Notes: generated by a model not told the origin, from the sequence alone. 64,000 bases of DNA from Rana temporaria (GCF_905171775.1 NC_053492.1:60266004-60330003), one strand, 5' to 3'; counted from the first letter of the stretch, positions 44,601 through 56,373 are shown. Program-made: numbers and translations.

Positions 44601-45113
44601 CAATTTGACCCCCACCCACTCGCCGTCTGCCCGGCACTTACTCTATCTCAGTGGGGCAGCAGGTGACCCCGGCGAGCTGTGTCCTCCATGCATCTCTTCC
44701 CCTCCTCCTGATAGGCATCCAATTACAGCACTTCAGCCACTTCAGCATTTCAGCACTTCAGTGTTTCCGCCAACCAGGTGACGGGTAACACATCCACGCT
44801 TCCTGATTGGCGGAGAGGCCGTTCATTGTTAGAAAATATTCATTGCTCTGCGCTCGCAGTTCACCTTCTTTGAAGCCTATTAGAGTCTATGACTCTAATC
44901 AGGTGCTTCAAAAATACACCCCGCCACTGTAATTCAAGCGCCCGGCGTCCGAAAAGGGGCCTGGCGCCTGAACAGGGGGTGGTGGCGGCAGCCATGGATA
45001 GATTCATGCAATGCATGAATATATTCATTAGTCATAGAGGGGAGTGAATGGAGAGAGGGGGGCACCACCTGTGCACCCTTAATGGACGCATTGCCACTGG
45101 ATAGCTTCTCGAC
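44601..45113. other. Intron sequence, nothing assigned
   Basis: It follows the minisatellite. A GCACTTCAG word is repeated near 44730-44765. CGGCGTCCGAAAAGGGGCC and nearby GCCTGGCGCCTG form a weak hairpin. No gene is seen. Confidence 0.4.
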
Positions 45114-45480
45114 CAATCAGAACATGCAGGGTCAGTCTGCACCCAACCTACCCACAGTCCCCCCAAACTGGAGCTATAGCACGCGACACAATCCAAAATG
45201 AAGAAATAAATAGCCCTCAACTAATTAGAACATGCTGAGTCATGCGATACCCCACCTGTGCACCGTCCCCCCTACTGTAGCCATAGAACCTGACACATGA
45301 AAATCCAAAATTAGAATTTAAATGGCATCTTGATAAATCATGACATGCAGGGCCAGACTGTACTTCACCTGCGCAAAGTTCCCCTCATCCCACCATTGGG
45401 GTTACAGCCCCCTGACACATACAAATCTAGAATTAAGATATAAATATTTCCATAATTAATAAATCATGTACAAATGTATA
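45114..45480 (+). repeat. Tandem 110-125-bp repeat, three units
   Basis: Units begin near 45114, 45228 and 45335 with AATCAGAACATGCAGGGTC-like sequence. Each runs through a CACCTGTGCACCGTCCCCC-like part and ends near GACACATGAAAATCC. A fourth start appears at 45460. One further unit lies at 42588-42702. Class unknown. Confidence 0.7.
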
Positions 45481-45559
45481 TATTTTTTTCAAATGCAAGC
45501 AGTGTAAGTACCTGAATTGTACACAGTACCAGCCCATTGCTATCCTTTTACAGCAGAGC

Positions 45560-45680
45560 TCAGAGTGGTGGAGGAAGAAGCAGCACAAGGAGCCAATCAA
45601 CTGTGCTGCAATGTTCATGTGCTAACAAGGGACATACTGACAGGAGTGGAGAGCAAAGTGACAGAGAGAAGAGCTTATAA
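45560..45680 (+). repeat. Dispersed repeat with inverted partner near 50.4 kb
   Basis: GGAGCCAATCAACTGTGCTG and GACAGGAGTGGAGAG correspond to the reverse complement of 50390-50500. No ends were defined. Confidence 0.55.
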
Positions 45681-45853
45681 ATCTACCCCAGAAAACTCTT
45701 TTCTGTGTGCCTCCCTAAAACCAGCTCTGTTACTGAGGTATGACTTCTGGGCTTAATCCCATCAACATACATTTGGGAGCTCACAAAGAACATTACAAGG
45801 AGCCAAAAGGACCCAGTAAGACAAAATATCATTAAAAATAGATTACAGGGCCA

Positions 45854-46855
45854 TTAACCACTTAAGCCCCGGACCTTTAGGCAGCTTAATGCCCAGGCCA
45901 GGTTTTGCGATTCGGCACTGCGTCGCTTTAACAGACAATTGCGCGGTCGTGCGACGTGGCTCCCAAACAAAATTGGCGTCCTTTTTTCCCCACAAATAGA
46001 GCTTTCTTTTGGTGGTATTTGATCACCTCTGCGTTTTTAATTTTTTGCGCTATAAACAAAAATAAAGCGACAATTTTGAAAAAAATGCAATATTTTTAAC
46101 TTTTTGTTATAATAAATATCCCCCAAAAACATATATATTTTCCCTCAGTTTAGGCCGATACGTATTCTTCAAACTATTTTTAGTAAAAAAAATCGCAATA
46201 AGCGTTTATCGATTGGTTTGCGCAAAATTTATAGCGTTTACAAAATAGGGGATAGTTTTATTGCATTTTTATTAATTATTTTTTTTTTACTACTAATGGC
46301 GGCGATCAGCGATTTTTTTCATGACTGCGACATTATGGCGGACACTTCGGACAATTTTGACACATTTTTGGGACCATTGTCATTTTCACAGCAAAAAATG
46401 CATTCAAATTGCATTGTTTATTGTGAAAATGACAGTTGCAGTTTGGGAGTTAAACACAGGGGGCGCTGTAGGAGTTAGGGTTCACCTAGTGTGTGTTTTC
46501 CAACTGTAGGGGGGTGTGGCTGTAGGACTGACGTCATCGATCGAGTCTCCCCTATAAAGGGGATCACTTGATCGATACGCCGCCACAGTGAAGCACGGGG
46601 AAGCCGCGTTTACACACGGCTCTCCCCGTTCTTCAACTCCGGGGAGCGATCGTGACGGAGCGGCTATAAACAAATAGCCGCGCCGTCGTCCCGGATTGCT
46701 CCCCGAGGGAACCCGACCGCCATATGTAGCGGGGGGGGGGGGTCCCGTTCGGACCCCCGACCCATGGAAAGGCAAGGACGTACATGTACGCCCATTTGCC
46801 TGTACGTGCCATATTGTGGACGTACATATACATGCGGCCGTCGGGAAGTGGTTAA
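45854..46855. mobile_element. Long non-coding TIR element, TTAACCACTT family, inverted interior
   Basis: The left end TTAACCACTTAAGCCCCGG is mirrored by CGGGAAGTGGTTAA. The conserved interior block lies in the left half here, reading GCGCGGTCGTGCGACG then GAGCTTTCTTTTGGTGG, inverted relative to 2214-3172. A poly-G tract lies at about 46731-46741. No coding content is seen. Confidence 0.8.
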
Positions 46856-47261
46856 AGAGGAAATAAACCCTGATGGGTTTACTTCCTCTTTATTTCCCTG
46901 CAAAGGTAAAGCATGATGGGCTACTATGCATCGCATAGTAACCCATTATGTGTCACTTACCTGCAGGAGAAGCCCGCAATGTCCTGGTCTTCCTCGCTAG
47001 TAGCGAGCAGCCATTCTTCACCCCTCCTCATTCGGGGTCTGCGAACTATGGCTCTGTGACTGGCCAGAGTCGCGTGATGGCGCGTGACGTCACTCCCGCG
47101 CGGGAGCTGTCACTTATGGAATGACCCCATTCATAAAACGCTACACTCAGTGTGCCAACGCCGCTGTCTACGGCGCGCATGCGCCGTAGACATCAGTACA
47201 GTCTTTTTTGCAAAACCTTGTGGGTTAAGGAAATATCGCAAGCACCTACAGGTAAGCCTTA

Positions 47262-47675
47262 TGCCGCGTACACACGATCGGTTTGTCTGATGAAAACGGT
47301 CTGATGGACCGTTTTCATCGGACGAACCGATCGTGTGTGGGCCCCATCGTTTTTTTTCCCATCTGTGAAAAAACGTAGAACCTGTTTTAAAATTATCTGA
47401 TGGTAAAAAACCGATAGAAAAAAACGATCGTCTGTGGGCAAGTCCATCGGTTAAAAATCCACGCATGCTCAGAATCAAGTTGACGCATGCTCGGAAGCAC
47501 TGAACTTAATTTTTCTCTGTACGTCGTTGTGTTTTACGTCACCGCGTTCTGACACAAACGGATTTTTAACTGATGGTGTGTAGGCGAGACTGATAAAAGT
47601 CAGCTTCATCGGATATCTGATGAAAAAATCCATCGGTCCGTTTTCATCGGATAAACTGATCGTGTGTACAGGGCA
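47262..47675. mobile_element. GTACACACGATCG-type MITE
   Basis: The left end TGCCGCGTACACACGATCGG is mirrored by GATCGTGTGTACAGGGCA. Internal words GATGAAAACGGTC, CATGCTCAGAATCAAG and TTTTACGTCACCGCG recur at 19894-20880 and 53161-53579. Confidence 0.85.
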
Positions 47676-47791
47676 TAAAGATAGGTTTACCTGTACGTGA
47701 ACGTCCTACCTGAGGGTTTACAACCACTTTAAGTAGTGGATGTGTATGGATTATTTTTGGAAATGAAGGATGTTGTTTATTGTCACTTTAA

Positions 47792-48266
47792 TGCACACGG
47801 TCGTTTTTCAGCATGTCCAAAAAATGACGTTTTTCCAACTTCATCATTAAAAACGATGTTGCCCACTCACCATCATTTTAAAAAAATGCTCTAGCAAAGC
47901 GCGGTGACGTACAACGCAAACGACGGCACTCTGAAGGGGAAGTTCTATTCGCCTTTGGGCTGCTTTTAGCTGATTCCTTGTTAGTAAAAGACGATTCGCG
48001 CTTTTTTGTCTGTTACAGCGTGATGAATGTGCTTACTCCATTATGAACGGTAGTTTTACCAGAACGAGCGCTCCTGTCTCATAACTCGCTTCTGGGCATG
48101 CGCGGGTTTAAAACGTAATTTTAGCCCACACACTTTTTTACAACCCAAAAAACTACATTTTTCAGAAGCCGAAAAATGATGTGAAGCCCACACACGATGA
48201 TTTTAAATGACGTTTTTAAAAAAGTCGTTTTTTTTCATGCCGAAAAACGACCGTGTGTACACAGCA
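47792..48266. mobile_element. GTACACACGATCG-type MITE, variant
   Basis: The left end TGCACACGGTCGTTTTTCAG is mirrored by AACGACCGTGTGTACACAGCA. The interior ATGTGCTTACTCCATTATG recurs inverted in the element at 49091-50346. Confidence 0.75.
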
Positions 48267-48350
48267 TAAGAGTCTCCGTCACTGAATTCAACCACAGTGG
48301 GGGTTAGTACCTCTACTTATTAATGGCCACAGCAGTACAAAAGAAACCGT

Positions 48351-48936
48351 GGCCCAGATTCAGGTAGCTTTGTCCATTTTTTATGGAGGCGCAGCGCACC
48401 GTTTTGCCGCTGCGCCTCCGTAAATTTCCTGCGCTACGCTTGATTCACGGAGCAGTAGCTCCGTAAATTGCGTGTGCGCTCCGGAAAACTGCCCGGCGTA
48501 AGGGCGCGTAATTTAAATGATCCCGTAGGGGGCGTGGATCATTTAAATTAGGCGCGTTCCCGCGCCGAGCGTAGTGCGCATGCTCCATCGGGAAACTTTC
48601 CCGACGTGCATTGCGGTAAATGACGTCGCAAGGACGTCATTTGCTTCAAAGTGAACGTGAATGGCGTCCAGCGGCATTCACGATTCACTTACGCAAACGA
48701 CGTAATTTTTTAAAAACATACTATACGCTGACCACTACGGGAACGCCCCCTAGCGGACATCGTAAGAATGCAGCCTACGATATGACTGGCATAAGAGCCT
48801 TATGCTAGTCATATCTTAGGCTGCAGTCGGCGTAACGAGGTTCCTGAATCAGGAGCATTCGAAACGCCGGCGCAAGTAAGCAATTGCGCTGCGTAACTAT
48901 GGTTACGCAGACGCAATTGCTTTTTGAATCTGGGCC
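48351..48936. mobile_element. CpG-rich MITE, GGCCCAGATTC ends
   Basis: The left end GGCCCAGATTCAGGTAG is mirrored by TTTTTGAATCTGGGCC. It carries GCGCGTTCCCGCGCCGAG and GAACGCCCCCTAGCGG. No coding content is seen. Confidence 0.8.
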
Positions 48937-49090
48937 TGTGAAGTCTGATGGACCGTTTTCATCGGTTAAAACCGATCGTGTGTGGGCCCCATAGGTTATT
49001 TAACCATCGGTTAAAATAAAGCCAACTTGCTTTAAATTTAACCAATGAATTCCTAACCGATGGGAAAAAAACGATCGTTAGTAGGCATGA

Positions 49091-50346
49091 TGCCGCGTAC
49101 ACACGATCATTTTTCGGCATGAAAAAAACGGTGGGCCAGATTCAGGTACATTAGCGGCGGTCTAACGTAACGCATTTACGTTACACCGCCGCAAGTTTTA
49201 CGGGCAAGTGCTTGATTCACAAAGTAAATCCGTCCGGCGCAAGCCCGTCTAATTCAAATGGGGCGTGTATCTTTTAAATTAGGTGCGTTCCCGCGCCGAA
49301 CGTACTGCGCATGCTCCGTTTTGTAATTTCCCGCCGTGCTTTGCGCAAAATGACGTTGCACCGACGTAATATTTTGAACGGCGACGTGCGTTACGTCCTT
49401 TCCTATTCCCGGACGACTTATGCAAAAAAAATAATAATTTAAAATTCGACGCGGGAACGACGGCCATACTTTAACATGGCTGGTCTAAATATAAGCCATG
49501 AAATAGCAGCCGTAACTTTACGCCGGGAAAAGCCGACTAGCGACGACGTAAGAGAATGCGACGACCGCGCGTACCTTCGTGGATCGCCGTAAACAGCTAA
49601 TTAGCATACCCGACGTGGAAAATGGCGCGAACTCCACCCAGCGGGCGCCGAAGTATTACACCTACGATCCGAAGGCGTACAAAGCCGTACGCCTGTTGGA
49701 TCGAAGCCAGAAGCCGTCGTATCTTGGTTTGAGAATTCAAACTAAAGATACGACGCGGCAAATTTGAAAGTACGCAAGATACTCAGCAGATACTCCGGCG
49801 TACTTTTTCTGTGAATCTGGCCCGTTGTTTTTTAAAAAATGTAATTTTAAATGATCGTGTGTGGGCTTCACATCATTTGTCAGGTTCTGAAAAACGACAA
49901 AAAAAAAAAATTCGAACATGCTGCATTTTTTAACGTCGTTTTAAACAATGTTGTTTTTCGGGTTGTAAAAAATGATCGTGTGTGGGCTAAAACGATGTTA
50001 AAAACCCGCGCATGCTCAGAAGCAAGTTATGAGATGGGAGCGCTCGTTCTGGTAAAACTACCGTTCTGAATGGAGTAAGCACATTCATCACGCTGTAACA
50101 GACAGAAAAGCGCAAATCGTCTTTTACTAACACTGAATCAGCTAAAGCAGCCCAAAGGCGAATGGAACTTCCCCTTTATAGTGCCGTCATACGTGTTGTA
50201 CGTCACCGCGCTTTGCTAGAGCATTTTTTAAAAACGATGGTGTGTGGGCAACGTCGTTTTAATGATGAAGTTGGAAAAACGTTTTTTCAACATGTTGAAA
50301 AACAACGTTTTTTTTTCATGCTGAAAAATGATCGTGTGTACGCGGC
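49091..50346. mobile_element. GTACACACGATC-type MITE split by a nested MITE
   Basis: The left end TGCCGCGTACACACGATC is mirrored by GATCGTGTGTACGCGGCA. The left arm is only about 40 bp before the insertion at 49133-49823; the host resumes at GTTGTTTTTTAAAAAATG. A piece of a related element lies at 48949-49085. Confidence 0.8.
49133..49823. mobile_element. CpG-rich MITE nested in a MITE
   Basis: The left end GGGCCAGATTCAGGTAC is mirrored by TCTGTGAATCTGGCCC. It contains GCGCATGCTCCG, CGGGAACGACGGCCATACTT and an AGTATTACACC variant near the right end. No coding content is seen. Confidence 0.85.
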
Positions 50347-50389
50347 ATTAGAGTAGACAATAAAAGGAGAAGCAACACACTGTTAAGCT

Positions 50390-50500
50390 CATGACTCTGG
50401 CACTTTAATCTCTCCTCCTCCTATCAGCATGCTTCTTGTACTACAGCACAGCTGATTGGTTCCTTTTATTGCTTCTCCCTACTCCAGTCTCTGATACCAA
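50390..50500 (-). repeat. Inverted partner of the repeat at 45.6 kb
   Basis: CACAGCTGATTGGTTCC and CTCTCCTCCTCCTATCAG are the reverse complement of the 45560-45680 sequence, with moderate divergence. Confidence 0.55.
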
Positions 50501-50673
50501 GCCAAGTTCAGGTATTTGTACTGCTTGCATTTATGATACATTCATGATTACATAGCTGCTGTTTATATCTGCCTGAAGTTTAGCTTTAATGGGTTAGTTC
50601 ACCTTCACCAAAAAACTGCCTATGTAGCTTTGACCAAAGCTGAATAATGCCCTTGTTATAGGTGTAGGTCAAT

Positions 50674-51770
50674 TACCGTATTTTCCGGCGTATAAGACGA
50701 CTTTCTAACCCCTTAAAATCTTCTTAAAAGACGGGGGTCGTCTTATTATGCCGGTAACCTAACATCCTTACCTTATCCTAAAACATGCAGAATCGCGGCA
50801 GTACGTTTTTTCAAAAGCCGCGCCTCCTACGTCTTCTGTTCCGTGATAGGCGGAACACTCAGCTTCCCAGGAGGCACTGTGTTCAGTGTTCGCCTATCAC
50901 GGAGGCCCTCTCGTCCTGTGTTTAGTGTCCGCCTATCACGGAGGCCCTCTCGTCCTCGGACGAGAGGGCCTCCGTGATAGGCGAACACTGAACACAGTGG
51001 CCCAGATTCAAAGAGCAATTGCGCCTGCGTAACCATAGTTACGCAGCGCAATTGCTTACTTGCCCCGGCGTAACGAGTTCTCCTGATTCAGAGAGCTCGT
51101 TACGCCGACTGCAGCCTAAGATATGCGTGGCATAAGGCTCTTATGCCCTCATATCTTAGGCTGCATTCTTACGTTGGCCGCTAGGTGGCGTTCCCGTTGT
51201 GGTCAGCGTATAGTATGCAAATTGCATACTAACGCCGATTCACAACGTTACGCGAGCCCTGCGTACGCAGTTTACGTCGTTTGCGTACGTCGGGTTTCGC
51301 GTAAAGCTGCACATGCTAAAAGCAGGGGCAGCCAATGCTAAGGATACCCGTCGTTCCCGCGTTGCGAGGTTTGAAATTTACGTAGTTTGCGTAAGTGAAT
51401 CGTGAATGGCGCTGGACGCCATTCACGTTCACTTTGAAGCAAATGACGTCCTTGCGGCATAGTCTGGCATGTAATGGGGCACAGTCTGGCATGTAATGGG
51501 GCACAGTCTGGCATGTAATGGGGCACAGTCTGGCATGTAATGGGGCATAGTCTCACATGTAATGGGGCACAGTCTGACATGTAATGGGGCACGGTCTGGC
51601 ATGTAGTGGCACAGTCTGGCATGTAATGGTGGCACCGCGAGGCGAGGCATGACTAGTAGAAAGGGGGTAGTCTTATACGGCGCGAGTATATCCCAAAACC
51701 AACATTTTGGCTGGAAAATTAGGGGGTCGTCTTATACGCCCAGTCGTCTTATACGCCGGCAAATACGATA
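50674..51770. mobile_element. TACCGTATTTTCCGG-ended TIR element with nested MITE and minisatellite
   Basis: The left end TACCGTATTTTCCGGCGTA is mirrored by TACGCCGGCAAATACGATA. Subterminal GTCGTCTTATACGCC words lie at the right end. A CpG-rich MITE fragment starts with GGCCCAGATTCAAAGAGC at about 51000 and lacks its right end, running into the minisatellite at 51455-51640. A GGAGGCCCTCTCGTCC unit is repeated near 50910-50970. Confidence 0.75.
51455..51640 (+). repeat. Minisatellite, 22-bp unit
   Basis: About eight units of GGGGCACAGTCTGGCATGTA plus AT. Unit variants (CTCACATG, CTGACATG) are spread through the array. It sits where the right half of the nested MITE should be. Confidence 0.9.
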
Positions 51771-52118
51771 TGTCTTATGCCTTGTTACTAGGATGTTGCT
51801 AAGACATTTCCAGCCGATTCAAATCCTTTTACATGTGCTCTCTCTCCCCTGTTGCAGTAGCTCTGAGCCCAGCAATGCTGCAACAAATGAGAAGTGTCCA
51901 TGATGGTGGGTGTGAACAGTTACAGCTGGGAGCGTCTTAGCAACAGCCTAGCAACAAGGCAGGACGGTGATGCAATTTCTGGGAGTTTTTTGGACAGGCT
52001 TCAGGAGGTACGTAGATGACTTACACCAATATCAGGGCCATTATTCAATTGTAGTCAAAGCTGCACAGTTTGTTTTTATCTACCGATGACCCTTGTCACA
52101 TATGATTGTTTTACACAC

Positions 52119-52283
52119 CAGCCCAAGAAGGGGTTACCCCATTCTTCTGTAAAAGTCCACTGTTAGCCACAGTGTTGTTGTCTTTCGTCCATATGATCTT
52201 AGTAACATTCATATTCGTCTTGCAATTCACAGTAAGATTTTTTCTTGTCGAAATTTTTAAGGATGATGGTATTGTGATATTAG
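52119..52283 (-). CDS. adgrf5: ADGRF5-like exon: first half of an I-set-like Ig domain
   Basis: This 165-bp exon (phase 1 both ends) encodes 54 whole residues. It reads NITIPSSLKIST, then NLTVNCKTN with the B-strand cysteine, then KIIWTKD with the core tryptophan, and ends PSWA. The acceptor is GCTATTCCTGCAG and the donor is GCTG/GTGTGT. The split codon joins to make WAGTYLC, the classic F-strand motif, in the 42364-42576 exon; this fit selects the donor over the GGG/GTAACC site 21 bp upstream. Without splicing the frame stops one codon later. Confidence 0.9.
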
Positions 52284-52489
52284 CTGCAGGAATAGCAGAA
52301 ATAGAGAGTTAGAAAATACCCATACAAAGCAAACTGAAGTTATTAACCACTTTAAGACCGAGCATGTTTTTCAGACTCTGTGTTTACAAGTTAAAAACAT
52401 TTTTTTTGCTAAAAAATTACTTAGAACCCCAAAACATTATACATTTTTTTTCTAACTCCCTAGCGAATAAAATGGCTAAATATTCCCAT

Positions 52490-53144
52490 TTAAGTTACAC
52501 TGCCGCAAAATTTCTACCTAAGTGCCCGATCCACAAAGCACTTACCTAGAAATTTTCGGCTGTGTAACTTAAATCCGGCCGGCGCAAGGCGTTCCTATTC
52601 AAATGGGGCGAGTCCCATTTAAATTAGGCGCGCTCCCGCGCCGGACGTACTGCGCATGCTCACGACGTCATTTTCCCGACGTGCTTTGGGTGGTTTTACG
52701 TTGCGCCGGGTTTTGAGAATCGCGACGGGCGTAAAAAAAAAATTACGAGTTGCGGCGGGAAAAAAAAAATTAGAAAAAAAAAAGACGGCGACGCGGGATA
52801 GAAGGGTCTACTTTTACAATGTCTAAACAGTTTAGGCCTTGTAAAAGCTGCCCTAATTTTGCGTTTGCAAACTAATACTTACGGAGAAAAAACGAAGCGT
52901 AAAAGCTTTGTGGATCTCTGTAAGTGCTAATTTGCATACCCGAAGCGGCATTTCGACGAGAAATGCCCCCAGCGGCGGCCGAGGTACTGCATCCTAAGAT
53001 CCGACAGTGTAAGTCACTTACACATGTCGGATCTTCTCCCTATCTCTTGGAAACTGATTCTGTGGATCAGTTCCAAAGATAGAAACAGGGATACGACGGC
53101 GTATCAGTAGATACGCCGTCGTATCCCTTTTGTGGATCTGGCCC
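52490..53144. mobile_element. CpG-rich MITE, left end incomplete
   Basis: The right end TTTTGTGGATCTGGCCC is intact; the left GGGCC end is missing. CATCCTAAGATCCGACAG and GATACGCCGTCGTATC are family sequence. Confidence 0.7.
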
Positions 53145-53160
53145 TAAGACAGTAAAGTTA

Positions 53161-53579
53161 TGCCACGTACACACGATCGGTCCATCCGATGAGAATGGTC
53201 TGATGGACCGCTTTCATCGGTCCAAACTGATCGTGTGTGGGCGCTATCGGTTATTTAACCATCGGTTAAAAAAAAGCCAACTTGTTTTAAATGTAACCGA
53301 TGGATTCCTAACCGATGGGGAAAAATCGATCGTTAGTAGGCACAACCATCGGTTAAAAATCCACGCATGCTCAGAATCAAGTCGACGCATGCTTGGAAGC
53401 ATTGAACTTCATTTTTTTCAGCACGTCGTTGTGTTTTACGTCACCGCGTTCTGACACGATCGTTTTTTTAACCGATGGTGTGTAGGCGTGACGGACCATC
53501 AGTCAGCTTCATCGGTTAACCGATGAAAACGGTCCATCGGTCCGTTCTCATCGGATGGACCGATCGTGTGTACGCGGCA
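53161..53579. mobile_element. GTACACACGATCGG-type MITE with TTA duplication
   Basis: The left end TGCCACGTACACACGATCGG is mirrored by CCGATCGTGTGTACGCGGCA. TTA on both sides fits a 3-bp duplication. It is nested in the 52343-54173 element. Confidence 0.88.
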
Positions 53580-54418
53580 TTAGCCCAAATTTTTTTATAT
53601 TGTGAAAGATAATGTTACGCCGAGTAAATTGATACCCATGTCACGCTTCAAAATTGCGCCCGCTCGTGGAATGGTGTCAAACTTTTACCCTTAAAAATCT
53701 CCAAAGGCGACGTTTGGAGGTTGCATGTTTTGAGTTACAGAGGAAGTCTAGGGCTAAAATTATTGTTCTCGCTGTAACGATTGCGGCGATACCTCACATG
53801 TGTGGTTTAAACACCGTTTTCATATGCGGTCACTACTTACGTATCTGTTCGCTCCTGCGCATGAGCTTGTCGGGACGGGCGCTATAAAAATTTGTTTTTA
53901 TTTTTTTCTTATTTATTTTACTTGATTTTACTGATTTTAAAACTGTTTTTTTTTTAAGTGGGTCACTTTTATTCCTATTACAAGGAATGTAAACATTCCT
54001 TGTAATAGAAAAAAGCATGACAGGTCCTCTTAAATATGAGATCTGGGGTCAAGAAGACCTCAGATCTCATATTTGGACTTAAATGTAATAAAACGAAACA
54101 AAAAAATTACAACAAAAAAGTGTCCCTTTAAGACGTATGGGCGGAAGTGACTTTTTGCCCCGAAGTGGGTTAAAGGCATGTATAACCTTATGGAAAGATT
54201 GTTGTTGAAATGACTGGTCTAGCAACAGGGTCTCTAAAATATATAATAGGATGTCAAGTGGTTTAAAATGTCCAAAACTTTTCTCTGGTGAGTTATTATC
54301 ACGTGATTGGTTTAAATTGCGCTTTTAGCATACAGTATGTGATGTGGCAGCTTCCAAGATCAGGGTCCAAGTCTGTAAAATGTGGAGGTAAAAGATTGAA
54401 GGTTGAGCTGTAGACTTA

Positions 54419-55679
54419 GGCCCAGATTCTTAAACGAGATACGACGGCGTATCTCCAGATACGCCGTCGTATATCTAAGTTGCGCGGTCGTATCTATGTG
54501 CCTGATTCTTAGAATCAGTTACGCATAGATTTCCCTTAGATCCGACAGGCGTAACTGTGTTCCACCATCGTATCGTAAATGCATATTTACGCTGGCCGCT
54601 AGGTGGCGCTTCCGTCGAATTCCGCGTTAAGTATGCAAATTAGGTAGATACGCAAATTCCCGAACGTACGCCCGGCCAACGCAGTAAAGTTACGCTGTTT
54701 ACGTTAGGCTTTTCCCGGCGTATAGTTGCCCCTGCTATATGGTGGCATAAGTGCGGCGTAACAATGTTAAAGCGGTGGTTCACCCTCCATAACAACATTT
54801 TAGCATAAAATTAGGCATAGTAGCGCGAGCTACAGTATGCCTGTATTTATTTTTTTAGCCCCGTACTCACTGTGCAATCCTATATAGAAGATTCCGACTC
54901 CCCGCGGGGAATGGGCGTTCCTATCCAGAGGGAAGATGATTGACGGCCGGCTCTGGCACGTCACGCTCCCCGAAGACAGCCGGAGTAGGTCTCGGCTCTT
55001 CACGGCGCCTGCGCACAGACTATGCGCAGGCGCTGTGAAGAGCCAAGTCCCATTTCGGCTATTTCCGGAGAAGCGTGACGTGCCAGAGCCGGCCGTCAAT
55101 CACCTTCCGTCTGGATAGGAACGCCCATTCCCCGCGGGGAGTCGGAATCTTCAATATACGATTGCACAGTGAGTACGGGGCTAAAAAAATAAATACAGGC
55201 ATACTGTAGCTTGCGCTACTATGCCTAATTTTATGCTAGAGGAAAAAAAATTTTTTATAGGGTGAACCCCCGCTTTAAGTATGGCCTTCGTTCCCGCGTC
55301 GAAATTTGAAAAAGTTAGGTCGTTTGCGTAAGTCGTCCGTGAATGGGGCTGGACGTCATTTACGTTCACGTCAAAACCAATGACGTCCTTGCGGCGTACT
55401 TTGAAGCAATGCACACTGGGAAATTCCACGGACGGCGCATGCGCCGTTCGGGAAAAACGTCAATCACGTCGGGTCAAAGTACATTTACATAAAACACGCC
55501 CCCCTGATCCAAATTTGAATTAGGCAGGCTTACGCCGGCCGATTTACGCTACGCCGCCGCAACTTACGGAGCAAGTGCTTTGAGAATACAGCACTTGCCC
55601 GTGTAAGTTGCGGAGGCGTAACGTAAATCAGATACGTTACGCCCGCACAATTTTACGCGGATGTACGAGAATCTGGGCC
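54419..55679. mobile_element. CpG-rich MITE hosting a TTAA-type MITE
   Basis: The left end GGCCCAGATTCTTAAACG is mirrored by TACGAGAATCTGGGCC. TTA on both sides fits a 3-bp duplication. The two halves read across the insertion as AACAATG-TTAA-GTATGGCC, the normal uninterrupted family sequence. Confidence 0.88.
54767..55278. mobile_element. Palindromic MITE flanked by TTAA, copy 2 (nested)
   Basis: The ends TTAAAGCGGTGGTTCACC and GGTGAACCCCCGCTTTAA match copy 1 at 535-1061. Arms share GGCATAGTAGCGCGAGC, GACTCCCCGCGGGGA and TTGACGGCCGGCTCTGG. TTAA is duplicated from the host MITE. Confidence 0.92.
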
Positions 55680-55791
55680 TTAGTTGCAGAGATTGTGTAT
55701 TGGAAGGGTTGGGGGGATAGTGGTGGTAGACCTGAGTGTAGAAGGTACTAAGGAGGGTAGCAACCTCTCTGCAGAAATGTAGACAACATAC

Positions 55792-55953
55792 CTTTTTTAT
55801 AGTAGGTCACTTTTATTGTCTTTGAAATTGTTGCCCCTTTATTTCGCTGAAAGTTACACGTATAGCTGGTGACCGATGAGAGGAATTCCATGGGACTGGG
55901 GGTCACACTGTATATGCTGCATGTTGTGTTACTTGTTGGGTTCCCTGTACCTC
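55792..55953 (-). CDS. adgrf5: ADGRF5-like exon: second half of an Ig domain
   Basis: This 162-bp exon (phase 1 both ends) encodes about 53 residues. It starts GTGNPTSNTTC, runs through SSVTSYTCNFQ, which supplies the F-strand cysteine with a preceding tyrosine, and ends ISKTIKVTYYKK. The acceptor is TATTCTCATTAG and the donor is AAAG/GTATGT. It completes the Ig domain begun by GEFNLTCC in the 61872-62069 exon. It matches the 31127-31258 exon in role and partly in sequence. Confidence 0.88.
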
Positions 55954-56373
55954 CTAATGAGAATAGATTGAGATCATTTACATAGAAATTAGTAGCGTTA
56001 CATTTTCATTGCAAAACAGCAACATTTTTGTATACAAAAACAATGGCTCCCAGCTGTCCCTCATTTTTGAAGGATTGGCCCTCTTTTGTCATGGAAAAAA
56101 AAAATAGAATTTTTCCTTGCACATGATTGGATGATAGAAATCATCAGAGCTTCCTCTCATTTCAGAGCTTTCCCTCAGATCTGGAGCAAAATATTTTCTT
56201 TAGTAAAGTGTTGCTACACATGGTAGTGTGTGGATTCATGTATCTAAGGATAAAGGTACAATGGGAATAGGAGCAAATAATAAACACATTGGTGGAGTAA
56301 AAATAGATTTAGTTTAGATTTACAGCCTATGAAACAGCAATCAGAGGTCTGAAACATGTTATGTAATCTAGAT

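Larger units (their letters stand above)
52343..54173. mobile_element. TTAACCACTT-family element with two nested MITEs
   Basis: The left end TTAACCACTTTAAGACCG is mirrored by CCCCGAAGTGGGTTAA. Host sequence CTAGCGAATAAAATGGC is cut at about 52488, and after two insertions resumes as AATGTTACGCCGAGTAAATT. The uninterrupted order can be read in the copy at 25560-25750. No coding content is seen. Confidence 0.8.
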
